Source of the DNA: Arenicola marina
Taxonomy: Eukaryota; Annelida; Polychaeta; Arenicolidae
Direction: 5' to 3'
Length of the DNA stretch: 64,000 nucleotides
NCBI GenBank assembly: GCA_964019135.1
Contig: OZ025255.1
Span: forward strand, 26,079,708 to 26,143,707
In this document: piece after piece, positions 34,732 to 46,896 of the stretch
Numbering within the stretch: position 1 is the stretch's first letter
Layout of the letters: every line of letters begins with the position of its first letter
Notes under the pieces: model-generated
Told to the model about the DNA's origin: nothing
The model's input: only the letters and a program-made list of their open reading frames with translations
Databases searched by the model: none
Made by a program: the position numbers and the translations under genes

Positions 34732-36537
34732 CACAGAGATCGCTCTCGCTGTTGACATAAATCATAGACCGTCCCACGGGGTTTGGGCGTTCTACGGGAA
34801 CCCCCTTCCCACCTCGTCTCTCCACATCTCTGACCCAAAAAAATCCTTCTTGGAGAGTTTATGCGGCCATCATGCCAAGCCCAGTGGGGCGGCCGGGTGA
34901 GTAGTCCGCTACATCTTGAAGCATCAGCAACAAGCAACAAGCACCTTAAACTTGACGTTTATTGTGTACTATCTGCCAACGTTCAGCGACATGTCTCATC
35001 GACAGTACATACAGGTTATCGAGTCATTGGAAATGTTGGGAGCCACACATTGAGACCCGTTCGTTTTGGCCAAGTGAAATTCCATGGATCAGTTTTAATT
35101 CGTTTTGCGCCAGATTTTAATCCAATTAAGAAATTACACAAATAATTTCGGAAGATGCCACCTACGTCTCGTAGAGATCTCGTTGTAGCCCATGGAGCTG
35201 CACAATAATAACATCTTACTGGCGTACATCGGCAATGCCACACTATAGGACAAGTTCCATGAAGCGTGCGAGATAATTTAATTAAAACTGATGTTACTCT
35301 TAGACCTCACTGTAAGCCAGCGTACTGCGCTATGGTAGCTATGTCGCGGCGTTACTACTGCACTTCTAACCTAGAACTCCCACCTTCTAATGTAATAAAT
35401 GGACCTTCAGCAACGTGTATTGATCAAAATTGCCTTAATATGAGCTTCCCAGTTTTCGCCACCGACTGGCTTTCTCTGCCGGTGTCATATTTGCACGACG
35501 GCTGTCACAGTGATCGATCAGGTGATAGGAAGGGATGGCAGGACAAAGGGCATCGACGCAAACAACATCCCAATGTATCACATGAAGATCCTGTACCGTG
35601 CCCATTAGGCATATAGCATCAAGTCCAGCCACCCGTGATCATTCATATCTCAATACAGATTTTGATATATCTCGCAATAAATAATATCTCGTTAGTGAGC
35701 CATATCTTTAATTGCGTATCATGTTTCAGTAAGCATTGGCTTTGGTATATGGAGGCAGTAGGAATGAAGGGGGTGGAGGTGGAGGAGGTAATGATATTGA
35801 CGCATTCGATAATTAAAGCATTATTGGATACATTATTTATCTCGCTTGTCTGATGCCACTTGTCTAGTTCGTCATGAAATCGACGTAACTGGCCATGATT
35901 AAACCGCCTTGTGCTGCTCATGGCCGAGCAGTATCCTAGGGGATACCCCACACCGTTGCTAAGTGATATGAACTTCCAAAACGAAGACGAGTTCCCCTAT
36001 CTGAATTATATTCCGGCGTTCTATAGGGAAGTGATTCTGGCTTATAATAGGGCAAAGAAGGATATCAAGCCAACAAATATGGAAATGTTAAGGAATCAGG
36101 TTTTGTGGGGAAACCGGTTGTTAACATATAATGATACCAGGAAACTTAAACAGGATTTTTTTAGCATCCTGGGGGATAAATCGGATCACTATATAGTGAG
36201 AGCACAAGTAAAGCAAGCAGTCTAACCATATATGAAAGCATTACATAGCGTAATATCTCTAACACAAGACTTGCAGTCGCAACCTATATTAGGTTATGCA
36301 AAAACTATGGATTTCTATCGTTACTATATTGATCAGAAATGTCTTAATCCAGTTGCTGAACAAAGATGGCGGGATGAACTGCAGATGCCTGACCAGGACT
36401 TTTCTAACTTCTACAGGAATCTCATTTTTGGTATTAGTGACCCTTTTATCGCAGAGTTTAATTTTAAGTGTTTCAATCGCTATTTGCCAGGTGGTTCTAA
36501 CCTGTTCAGATGGAACAGACCTGAGCACAATATGTGT

Positions 36538-38596
36538 AAGTTGTGTAAAGTTATGACCTTCTTGTAAATATCGATATAAGCAAAGCGAGCGGTTACGATG
36601 GAATTAGCCCTAAAATGTTAAAGGAGGCTGGCTCGACCATATGTAAACCATTAATGAAACTTTTTAATATGTGTCTGTTTGAATGTAGAATGCCAGTTTT
36701 ATGGAAAAGAGCGAATGTAGTTCCCATTTACAAGAAAGGAAGTCGTAGTCATTTAAGCAATTACCGTCCTATATCTCTCTTAAGTTGCACCGGGAAGTTA
36801 CTCGAACGCATTATATTTAGACATACTTTCAACTACCTTCGCGACAACAACATATTGTGTAGATTCCAATCAGGATTTATCCCCGGAAATAGTACAGTCA
36901 ATCAACTAGCGGAATTGTATCATGTTTTTAGTGAGGCGTTGGATAAGAAGAAAGATGTTAAAGTTGTATTTTGTAATATATCCAAAGCGTTTGATAGGGT
37001 ATGGCACAAAGGTCTCCTGAAGAAATTAAGCGGTATAGGTATATCTGGCAATTTACTTTGTTGGTATGAGGACTATATGAGGGATCGATATCAGAGGGTT
37101 ACCATCAAGGCTGAGGCGTCCGAGTGGGGTCTTATAAATGCGGGGGTACCACGGGATTCAGTTCTTGGACCGCTATTATTTCTTATTTATATAAATGACA
37201 TAACTGAAGGTCTGGAATCCAACATACGGCTGTTCGCAGATGACACCACACTTTACATTATCTCAGGGGACAATATTGATAGCAATGATATTTTATCTGA
37301 AGATTTATTGAAATTAGAATGCTGGGCTGACAAATGGTTTGTTACATTTAATGCCTCGAAAACAAAGACTATGGTAATATCCAATAAGTTATCTGACACT
37401 CAGATGGAGTTATGCATGGGTTCACAGAGACAGGTCATCCATGATCATAAACATCTCGGACTAACGCTAAACAGCAAATTATCTTGGTCTCCTCACATTA
37501 ATGAAATATATCATAAAGTTATGAGAAGAGTGGATATGCTCTCGCGATTAAGGTATAAGTTGGGTCGTAGGTCCCTGGATATTATGTACAAAAGCTTCAT
37601 TAGACCGTCAATGGAATATGCTTGAGTGGTATGGGACGGCTGTTCGCAATCAGACTCGGATCGATTAGAATCGGTGCAGCTGAGGGCGGGTAGGTTGGTT
37701 TGTGGAGCTATTAAATATACAAGCTATCTCCATATTTATAATGAACTGGGATGGGAGACACTGGCCACGCGAAGGGAGAGGTTTAAACTATTGCTTTTTC
37801 ACAAACTATTGTATACTAGAGTTCCAGAATATCTGTTTAATTTAATTCCGCCAACGGTCGATTCTAGAACTTCCTATGCTCTACGAAACTCTAATACAAA
37901 CAGTGTCACACCTATCAGGGCAAGATTAACTACGTTTTACAATTCTTTTGTTCCCAGTACAATTAGAAGGTGGAACGAACTGCCCGCTCATATTCGAACA
38001 ACTACCGATTTCAATGAGTTTAAAAGACAACCTTGTAAGAAAACAGACGTCCACAGTTTAAGGAAGCTTTATTATCTAGGAAGTCGGAAGACGAATGTCA
38101 TTCACGCGCGACTAAGGATGAATTGCAGTACTTTAAATGCTCATCTATTTCATATGCATATTGTCGACAGCCCGCGGTGCAACTGCGGTGCTGCTAGCGA
38201 AGATAGCGTTCATTTTTTCTATTCTTGTCCAACATACACAAATGAGCGCGAAATACTGATGGGAAAAATAGTTACTCATACCCCGATGTCACTAGGCACA
38301 CTTCTTTTTGGTAACCCATCCTTGTCTTACGATACAAATGTAGAACTCTTCACAGCTGTACATAAATATATCGAAAATAGTAAACGCTTTAAATAGACAT
38401 CAAGTGTACCTATTGCTGCGTGGTTAAATTATCGAACTATTGGCCAACATAGTGTTAATTCTTTGAATCTGAATTTACTGGTGTGTGTGTGTGTGTTATA
38501 TTATATATTATTATTATGTGCAAAAGGAATTAATATAGGCCTTGCCTGTTTTCCGATTGTGAAATAAAAATATGTTTAAACCAAGTTGTGTAAAGT
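36538..38596 (+). mobile_element. Jockey/CR1-like LINE nested in the Tx1-like LINE
   Basis: An exact 14-bp duplication AAGTTGTGTAAAGT flanks the insert (36538-36551 and 38583-38596), so the inserted DNA is 36552-38582. It is 5'-truncated, starting inside the RT domain (LVNIDISKASGYDGISPKML). The 3' end is complete, with AATAAA near 38562-38572. Its only stop in over 600 codons of RT and C-terminal region is TGA at 37623-37625. Confidence 0.95.
36552..38396 (+). pseudogene. LINE reverse transcriptase ORF with C-terminal Cys-rich domain
   Basis: RT motifs in order: NYRPISLLSCTGKLLERI (36762-36815), QSGFIPGNSTVNQL (36870-36910), motif A VFCNISKAFDRVWH (near 36966-37007), motif B GVPRDSVLGPLLFLIYIND (near 37143-37200), motif C LFADDTTLY (37230-37256), then the thumb to SFIRPSMEYA. 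A TGA interrupts EYA-VVWDG at 37623-37625. The frame continues with the thumb (LESVQLRAGRLVCGA), WNELPAHIR, and a Cys/His C-terminus (PRCNCG, HFFYSCP), ending at 38396. Two departures from consensus matter. In motif A the first, catalytic Asp (normally LDISKAFD) is Asn (AAT, 36975-36977). In motif B the usual QGS is RDS. With the stop these indicate a dead copy, though otherwise young looking. Confidence 0.9.
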
Positions 38597-39957
38597 GACT
38601 CACACCGTAACACATATGATCTTTGAATGCAAGCAGCAAAGGCAGCGTGGACCGCAGTGGGTGATGTTTTAAATATCGACAACATTGAGGCAAAAGTTAT
38701 TTTTGGGTTTACTCAGAATAAGAAGGTCAATCATTTTATTGTGTCACTCATATCATATTGCATCTATAAATATTGGTTGTTATTGAAGAACCAAAATAGT
38801 AAAAGCAGTGTTAATAAAGTTATAATATAGTATCTGCAGCGAAATAGTGAAATATATAAATTAACGAAACTCGAAGGACTTTGCTCTGATATCAAATTAG
38901 TAATTAATGACTGATATTGTTATCATCTGCGTGTGTATTTGTACGAAAACGTTTAATAATACAAAAAATCCTAGGGGATCAGAGCCCAACACAGTCGATG
39001 TAGTAATGAGATTCAGCCCGAAGCCAATATGACGACGGGAGGAAGGTTAACAATAGCAGTGAATGGAAGATGTGTAAATGAAACTCAAAGGAGAAAAAGT
39101 CGGCAATCTTTATCGGAATCATACCAGACAATATCAGAACGCCGATTCCAATTCACGTTAAAGAAATCCGCATAGTACATTATTTTACGGCATTTCGACG
39201 GTACGGGCTACATCCAATATCAACCAGCAAGTCCCCACACAGAGCCCCTGGAATAGTTGAAATGGCTCATGTGTCTGTTTTACTGTTTACCGAAAGAGGG
39301 GGGGGGGGTAGGCATTCGATTTATGTATAACATTGGAGCTCTCTCCTAAAAATGTAAATGAAGTTTTCTAACAGGCATGTAGTGAATGCCGGTCTCCCCA
39401 CCCCCACACCAATAATACCAATCGCGGTTTGAAAAAATACCTCCAGTCCAAATCTACTAGCCATTTGTCCTCGTTCCGGGGCCCGGCCAATGCCTGTCTA
39501 TTTGATTACTTGTGTCTTATGGGCGTCAAACTCCTCACCATGTAGCCCAGTAAGGAGTATAATAAAGATGGCTCCGGCAGACACGACACGGTGGGCTCAT
39601 CTCGTGAAACTGCCCCGGCGAGGACGCCGTCTGGGACAGGGAATGACTACTCACGGCCTCATCATAGTTTTTCAGGCGATGACGTCAAGGGCGTTAGACT
39701 GTATATTGATTCACGGTGAAAAAATCCCCAGATACGGATGAGTGGGCGACTACTGGGAATAACATGTCAGACCCGGTGCTTGTGCTTAGTATCAAGGATC
39801 CAGCGTCTTGATGAATGTTTTATTTTGCTGTTTTAAATATATTTAAATATTTCGCTTACAGTTCCTTACGTATCAATTAATCTGATAAGAGGACAAATCT
39901 GGTATGGACAGCTGTTGTAATGCATGAATTATCTATATTATTCTAGTCACTGTCGCG

Positions 39958-40057
39958 ATGGATAACCTTCCCTCTATGAGGCCTCCAAAATACGGGTATC
40001 TGGATCTTCGCCTCGCGCGCGAAGACGAATTCTTTAAGTATATCGGTCAACTGGAAG
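39958..40057 (+). CDS. Candidate short exon in unit 3 (MDNLPSM block)
   Basis: ATG at 39958 opens 33 codons (starting MDNLPSMRPPKYGYLDLR, ending KYIGQLEG) that run into a strong donor GTAAGT at 40058. Unit 4 has the same 100-nt block with the same donor. Units 1, 2 and 5 have lost the ATG, the donor or the middle. I do not recognise the peptide and see no partner exon, so a coding role is only possible. Confidence 0.2.
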
Positions 40058-41191
40058 GTAAGTGAAGCGTCCCCCTGGCGGGCACTTTCCTTACACCTCA
40101 AGGGCGGAATGGAGAGACGCCGCTAAAATGTCTCGGCCAACAGTATTTGCTTTCCTCATCCAGAGACGGAGACGGAATGTTTGACCAGTCTTTGCGCCCA
40201 GCACGAATTCTGCCCCTCATGCTTACCCACGGTCCTCGCTGAGATCCCCTACGATATTATATATAGACCTCCCTCAAGTCCCCAACCTTCTCAACCCCTT
40301 CCGGCCACAACCTGCATAAACGTTGTGCATGTTACCCGTTAACCATGTGCGGCCTGGGTTTGTTTCGTCTTGACCCAAGACCATATAATATTTTCAGTGT
40401 CTCAAAACTGAACAGCATGTATACGTTCAGAACGTGCTTCTGTTTGAACTATCTTTTAACATGTACACCCCATGTGATACTTTACATATTCGCTCTCTAT
40501 GGGCCTCTCTGTCATCATAAATATGCGTTCTGTAGGGGTATCTTCTTTGTCCGCTGTGTGGCATCTCGCATGTGTAAGTAGTGTTTATTACGTATAAAAC
40601 ATAAGCTGTGATGCCTAATGAACTTACGCTCATCTTTCATGAACCAACGAATTGTTTATTGTGTTAAATGGTAGGCGTGAGTCATGCGTAAATCATGCTG
40701 AGACAATAGACCGATCCAGGCGGTCAATCATTCAATGACGTCATTGTTGCTTTTATCTAATCAAGTGATAAAAAAAGGTCTTCCACGTGCGTTATGTCGG
40801 ACAAACATGTCGGACGAAGAAAGCAGCATGTAACTTTCTTGTTAGTTTCAGAAAGGAGTACTTCTCACTTATAATAAGCTCTGATTGTCAATTTCATACT
40901 CAAGATTGAGGAACAGGGACTCAAGCGTGGGCGGGGCTTAGTGTCGGAGTACGGAATGGTCTATATTGGTCGCCCTGACATAGAAGAACGACCTAATTAA
41001 TATATAGAACGACTCGATCCAACAAAGTGCCATAAAAATTAGTAGTTCAAGTTCGTTGCAACCCCATATAATAACATCATTGCAGTAAATGGTAGGCTTG
41101 AGTCATACGTGAGCTGTATTGAGACAACGGTTTGCCCTCATATAGAAGAACCAGCGGTACTTGCAGCCACAAATAGTTTATTTCATCTACA

Positions 41192-41403
41192 GGCCGGACC
41201 TCAGGAATGGAATGGAATGTTGGTGTTTTAGGCCACTTTTGTGCACATACAGGCTAAATTGGGCCAAGGAACCTCCCGAGACGATGAAGGAATGAAACAT
41301 GCCCCAGATTAGGTGCCCGAGCCCGGATTCGAACCCAGGACCTATTGATCTGCGGTCTAGTGCGCTAACCATTACACCAGGGAGGCCCCCGGCCGGACCT
41401 CAG
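41192..41403 (-). mobile_element. tRNA-derived SINE with 13-bp target duplication
   Basis: The SINE body is 41205-41390, flanked by GGCCGGACCTCAG (41192-41204, 41391-41403). The other macrosatellite units have the empty site with a single copy. On the minus strand it starts with a tRNA-like head: A box TGGTGTAATGGTTAGCGC, then B box GGTTCGAATCC about 35 nt later. It continues into a non-tRNA body and ends in an ATTCC pentamer tail (reads GGAATGGAATGG on plus near 41204-41215). Insertion postdates the unit duplications. Confidence 0.95.
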
Positions 41404-41750
41404 TTGTGCAGCCTTGATGAATGCGTTATTAGTGATTTCATGGAATAAAGACGGTAACTTTTTATTGTAACACATGATTATGGGTTTATATTCACTAGAC
41501 AAAGTTGACTTCGCACTAAGCAATAACTTAGCACCAACACTTTAACTGGCAGTGTTACGGCAAATGTTGCACTAATTAGAGCACATGTCCCTCTCCGAGT
41601 CCATCTCGCCAAATCATAAAGTTCTGGTCTTGTCCATGCGTGTAAGGAAATTGGTCTGAAATTTTAGACAATTTATCCTTTGAGCTGTACAGCAAGGTAA
41701 ACCATTAAAACAGTGTATGCAGCTGAAGCTCAGTCAACGGCTTGGTTTAC

Positions 41751-41957
41751 ATACTTACCTTCCGGTGGCGCTTGTTCCAAGTACCGAGGTTATTTAACGA
41801 GGCGCGGGACGAGCCGAGAGTCGCAGCCCCACGGCCGGCGGAGATTGACTTGGTTAATCCCCAGGTGGCGCTCTGAGTGCCTGGGACCTCAGGGCAGTCG
41901 CCGATCGACGTTTATCACGGAGCCACTTCCATGCATTGTCCGCCGCGCCGTGAATGA
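41751..41957 (+). other. GC-rich structured block, U1/U4-like words, unit 4
   Basis: Starts ATACTTACCT, the exact 5' decamer of U1 snRNA. It carries GAGGTTATTTAACGAGGCGC, similar to the U4 5' stem-loop, and ends before a T-run. Same block as at 29486 and 46685. Confidence 0.3.
41859..41872 (+). promoter_or_regulatory. CTCF-like site, unit 4
   Basis: CCCCAGGTGGCGCT, identical to the sites in units 2 and 5. A second GGTGGCGCT core lies at 41764-41772. Confidence 0.35.
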
Positions 41958-44900
41958 AATGTATTTTTTTTCTCGTTTTGCTTTGATTTTCACCTGTTTT
42001 GCCCTTGCCTCAATCAACATCTGTTTACGCCACGCCTATTTCATATCGTCTGTCGTTTCCTTGACATGTTCCGGCTCTCCTGCCTCTTTCTTTATTCACG
42101 TATCTTTAGCTCTCTGTATCTACGTATCTTGCTGCGCTGTCTCAGTAGATGTCTCCATACCCCATCTCTTTCTGTCGAAGGCTCTATGCCCCATCTCTCT
42201 CCGTCCATGTCTCTTTATCTCCATCTCTGTATCTATTTATCTTGCTCCTCGTCTCTCAGACAACGTATCTTTACCACAATCTCACTCTATTTGTGTATGT
42301 GTATGCCCATCTCTCTATGTTCACGTCTTTGGCTCTCAATCTCTCCATCTGTCAGTCGACATCTCGTTCTCTTATTTCTTTCTATCCACGTTTTGTTCTC
42401 ACCATCTAAGGGTCGCGTCTCTTTATCATCATGTCTCTCAGCCCACGCCTCTCTCTTGCACTCTTTCTGTCTGTCTCTCTTGCACCATCTCTCAGTCCAC
42501 GCATCTACAAATCATCAGTTCATGCCTCTTTCTCCCAGCCGCTCTGTCTAAGCCTCTTTCCTTCCATTGCTCTCTCTCGAAACCAGTTCTCTCCATCTCT
42601 CACAGTCAACGTCTTGTTCTTCTCATCTCTTTACTTCATCTATTCCTATTTCATTCTCCTACTTTCATTTATTAAGCGACTGCTTCTCTTTATTCAGTAC
42701 TATTTGATATATATTTGTTATCATCCATCCCTTGGGAGTGTAGCAAAGTAATATCTTCTCAAAATATCCGTCTTGGAGTCATACAACTGTTGTTATCTGC
42801 CAGCTCCATCCACTAGGGACCACGTGACCGAGAGAGACCACCGGGGCGCCCGCTGCACAGAGATCGCTCTCGCTGTTGACATGCTTGCTTGAAGCATCAG
42901 CAACAAGCAACAAGCACCTTAAACTTGACATTTATTTTGTACTATCTGCCAGCGTACAGTGACATACCTCAGCGACAGCACATACAGGTTATCAAACCAT
43001 TGACAATATCGGGAGCAACACATTGAGGCCCATTCGTGTTAGCCAAGTGCCATTCAATAGATTAGTTTCATTTCGTTTTGCGTATGAATAACTTAAATTA
43101 AAGAATAATAAAAATAAATTCCGAAGATGCAACCTACATCTCGTTGTAGCCCATGGAGATGTACAATAATAACATGTTACTGGCGTACATCGGCAATGCC
43201 ACATTACATGACAAGTTCCATGAAGCGTGCGAGATAATTTAATTAAAACTTACGTTGCTTTCAGACCTCATTATAAGCAGGCGTACTGCGCCATGGAAGA
43301 TATGTCGGGGCGTTTATACTGCACTTCTAAACTAGGACTCTCGCCATCTAATATAATAAATGGACTTTCTGAAACGTGTATTGATCAAATAGCCTTAATA
43401 TGCGCTTCCCAGTTTTCGCCACCGACCAGCCTTCTCTGTTTTGTGTCATATTTGCACGACTGCTGTGATCGATCAGGGGATAGGAAGGGATGGCACGACA
43501 AAGGGGAACGACGCAAACAACATCCCAATGTATCATATTTAGACCTTGTACCGTGCCTATGAAGCCTAGCATCGATTTCAGTCGCCCATTAGCGTTCATA
43601 TCTCAATACTGACCTTGGTATATCTCGAAATGAATATTATCTCGTTAGTGAGCAAAATATTTATTTACGCTTCGTGTTTCAGTATGCATTGGCTTTGGTA
43701 TATGGAGGCATTAGGGATGAATGGGGTGGTGGTGGAGACAATGTTATTACCGCATTCGATAATTCAAGCATTATTTGATACATTATTTATTTCGTTTGTC
43801 CGATGTCACTCGTCTAGTTCGTCATGAACTCGACGTAACTGGCCATCAATGAACCGCCTTGTGATTCTCAATGCCGAGCAGTATCCTAGGGGCTCACAGC
43901 TCAGCACATATATATCTATGCGCTAATAATAACCAGTGTGTACATTACATTTTGTTACTTCCAATCCCAGATTTGTTACTTCCAATCATAGATATACCGG
44001 CATATTCCTCTCCATTCCCAACGCAGTCGACGTAGTAATAAGAATCAGCCCAAAGCCAATATGACGACGGGAGGTTGGTTCACAATAGAACTGAATGCAG
44101 GACGTGTAAGTAAAACTCAAAGGAGAAAAAGTCTGCAATCTTTATCGGAATCATACCAGACAATATCAGAACGCCGATTCCAATTCAAGTTAAAAAATCC
44201 GCATCGTACATTATTTTACGGCATTTCAGCGGTACAGGCTACACCCAATATCAATCCGCAAGTACCCACACAGAACCCCTGGAATAGTTGAAATGGCATG
44301 CGTCTGTTAGACTGTGTACCGGAAGAATAAGGGGGGGGGGGCATTCGATTTATGTATAACGTTGGGGCTCTCACCTTAAAATAAAAGTGAAATTCTCTTA
44401 CAGGCATGTAGTAAATGCCGATAGGCTCTAAGTCTCATTTTCAATTTCACCGTCATTCAGAATATTTGGTATATTTCATTTCAAGACCTATTGAATCGCC
44501 CCTCCTCTGAGGTTTATGTCGCGAAAAACGTCCCCCGCATACCAATAACAACAATTGCGGTTGGAAAAAAATACCTGTATTTCGCATTTACTAGTCATCT
44601 GTCCTTGTTCCAGCACCCGGCCAGCCCCTGTCTATTTGATTACTTGTGTCTTATGGGCGTCAAACTCCTCTCCATGTAGCCCAGTAAGGAGTATAATAAA
44701 GATGGCTCCGGCAGACACGACACGGTGGGCTCATCTCGTGAAACTGCCCCGGCGAGGACGCCGTCTGGGACTCGGAAGACTACTCACGGCCTCATCATAG
44801 TTTTACAGGCGATGACGTCAAATGGTTTAGACTGTATATTGGTTTACGGGGGAAACTTCTCCAGATGCGGATGAGTGGGCGACTACTAGGAATAACATGT

Positions 44901-45090
44901 CAGACCCGGTGCTTGTGCTTAGTATCAAGGATCCAGCGTCTTCATGAATGTTTTCTTTTGCTGTTTTAAATATATTTAAATATTTCGCTTACAGTTCCTT
45001 ACGTATCAATTAATCTGATAAGAGGACGAATCTGGTATGGACAGCTGTTGTAATGCATGAATTATCTATATTATTCTGGTCACTGTCTCG

Positions 45091-45190
45091 ATGGATAACC
45101 TTCCCTCTATGGAGCCGCCAAAATACGGGTATCTGGATCTTCGCCTCGCGCGCGAAGGCGAATTCTCTAAGTATATCGGTCAACTGGAAG
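45091..45190 (+). CDS. Candidate short exon in unit 4 (MDNLPSM block)
   Basis: Same 100-nt open block as at 39958, reading MDNLPSMEPPKYGYLDLR and ending SKYIGQLEG, followed by GTAAGT at 45191. A near-palindrome (TTCGCCTCGCGC... at 45140-45162) lies inside it. Not recognised; coding role unproven. Confidence 0.2.
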
Positions 45191-46684
45191 GTAAGTGAAG
45201 CGTCCCCCTGGCGGGCACTTTCATTGTCCCTCAAGGGCGGAATGGACAGACGCCGCTAAAATGTCTCGGCCAACAGTATTTGCTTTCCTCATCCAGAAAA
45301 GGAGACGGAATGTTTGACCAGTCTATGCGCCAAGCACGAATTCTGCGCCTCATGCTTTCCCACGGTCCTCGCTGACATTCCCTACGATATTATATTTAGA
45401 CCTCCTCCAAGTTCCCAACCTTCTCAACCCCTTCCGGCAACCACCTGCATAAACGTTGTGCATGTTACCCGGTAACAATGTGTGGCCTGCATTTGTTTCG
45501 TCTTGACCAAAGAACATATATTATTCTCAGTGTCTTCAATCTGAACAGAATCTAGAGGCTCAGAAAGTGCTTCTGTTTGAACTATCTTTTAGCATGTACA
45601 CCCCATGGGATACTTTACATATCCGCTCTCTATGGGCCTGTCTTTCATCATAAATATGCGTTCTATAGGGGTATTTTCTTTGTCCGCTGTGTGGCATCTC
45701 GCAGGTGTAAGTGGTGTTTATTACGTATAAAACATAAGCTGTAATGCCTAATGAACTTACGCTCATCTTTCATGAAACAACAAATTGTTTATTTTGTTAA
45801 ATGGTAGGCGTGAGTCATGCGTGAAACATGCTGAGACAATAGACCGATCCAGGCGGTCAATCTTTCACTGACGCTTTGCTTTGATTTAATCAAGTGATAA
45901 AAACGGTCTTTCACGTTCGTTATGTCAGACAAACATGTCGGACGAAAAAAGCAGCATGTCACTTTCTTGTCAGCTTCAGAGATGAGTACTTCTCACTTAT
46001 AATTAGCTATGATTGTCAATTTCATACTCAAGATTGAGGAAAAAGGACTCAAGCTTGGCGAAGCCTAGTGTCGGAGTATGGAATGGTCTATATTGGTCGC
46101 CCTGACATAGAAGAACGACCTAATTGATATATAGAACGACTCGATCCAACAAAGTGCCATACAAATTAGTAGAGCAAGTTCGGTGCAATTATTTTAACCC
46201 CATATAATAACATTATTGTAGTAAATAGTACGCTTGAGTCATACGTGAGCTGTATTGAGACAATGGTTTGCCCTCACATAGAAGAACCATCGGTACCAGC
46301 CACAAAGAGTTTATTTCATCTACAGGCCGGACCTCAGTTGTGCCGCCTTGATGAATGCGTTATTAGTGATTCCATGGAGTAAAGACGGTAACTTTTTATT
46401 GTAACACATTATTATGGGTTTATCTTCACTGGACAAAGTTGACTTCGCACTAAGCAATAACTTGGCACCCACACTTTCACTGGCAGTGTTACGGCAAACG
46501 TTACACTAATTAGAGCACATGTCCCTCTCCGAGTCCATCTCGCAAAATCATAAAGTTCTGGTTTTGTCCATGCGCGTAAGGATATTGGTCTGAATTTTGA
46601 GACAATTTATCCTTGGAGCTGTACAGCAAGGTAAACCATTAAAACAGTGTATGCAGCTGAAGCTCAGTCAACGGCTTGGTTTAC

Positions 46685-46896
46685 ATACTTACCTTCCGGT
46701 GGCGCTGGTTCCAAGTACCGAGGTTATTTAACGAGGCGCGGTGCGAGCCGAGAGTCGCAGCCCCACAGCCGGCGGAGACTGACTTGGTTAATCCCCAGGT
46801 GGCGCTCTGAGTGCCTGGGACCTCACGGCAGTCGCCGATCGGCGTTTATCACGGAGCTATTTCCATGCATTGTCCGCCGCGCCGTGAATGAATTGT
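46685..46896 (+). other. GC-rich structured block, U1/U4-like words, unit 5
   Basis: Third copy of the block, again starting ATACTTACCT and followed by AATTTTTTTTCG, which resembles an Sm-site-like A/U-rich word. Confidence 0.3.
46793..46806 (+). promoter_or_regulatory. CTCF-like site, unit 5
   Basis: CCCCAGGTGGCGCT, identical to units 2 and 4. Another GGTGGCGCT core lies at 46698-46706. Confidence 0.35.

Larger units (their letters stand above)
35933..38979 (+). mobile_element. Tx1/L1-like LINE 3' fragment, split by a second LINE
   Basis: A 12-bp target-site duplication ATCCTAGGGGAT flanks it (35933-35944, 38968-38979). The insert is 35945-38967, including the nested LINE. Its translation is the C-terminal part of a Tx1/L1-like ORF2: IPAFYREVILAYNRAKKDI, then LWGNRLLTYND, then FYRNLIFG and FNFKCFNRYLPG. 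It ends in a CxxC zinc knuckle (MCKLCK) whose second half (THMIFEC, H-x4-C) resumes at about 38606. The very end reads FIVSLISYCIYKYWLLLKN. One in-frame TAA lies at 36223-36225, and the C-terminal part after 38627 is in another frame. The element is 5'-truncated, as is usual for LINEs, and ends with a short A-run. Confidence 0.9.
33640..40563. repeat. Macrosatellite unit 3 (interrupted)
   Basis: The unit itself is about 3.9 kb, shortened because the GC-rich block and most of the polypyrimidine tract are missing (junction near 34440-34520). It is split at 35944/38968 by the nested LINEs, with the unit sequence resuming at ATCCTAGGGGATCAGAGCCC. The MDNLPSM block at 39958-40057 is intact. Confidence 0.9.
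40564..45696. repeat. Macrosatellite unit 4
   Basis: Carries a private SINE (41205-41390), the GC-rich block (41751-41957) and a polypyrimidine tract (about 41960-42720). The downstream CTCF-like core is degraded (GGCGCCCGCTG, 42845-42855), and the following ~70 bp seen in other units are deleted. It keeps the CRE at 44813-44820 and an intact MDNLPSM block at 45091-45190. Confidence 0.9.

Noticed and set aside
41330-41390. Functional tRNA gene on minus
   Set aside because: Boxes A and B are present but the sequence is the head of a SINE with target duplication and ATTCC tail.
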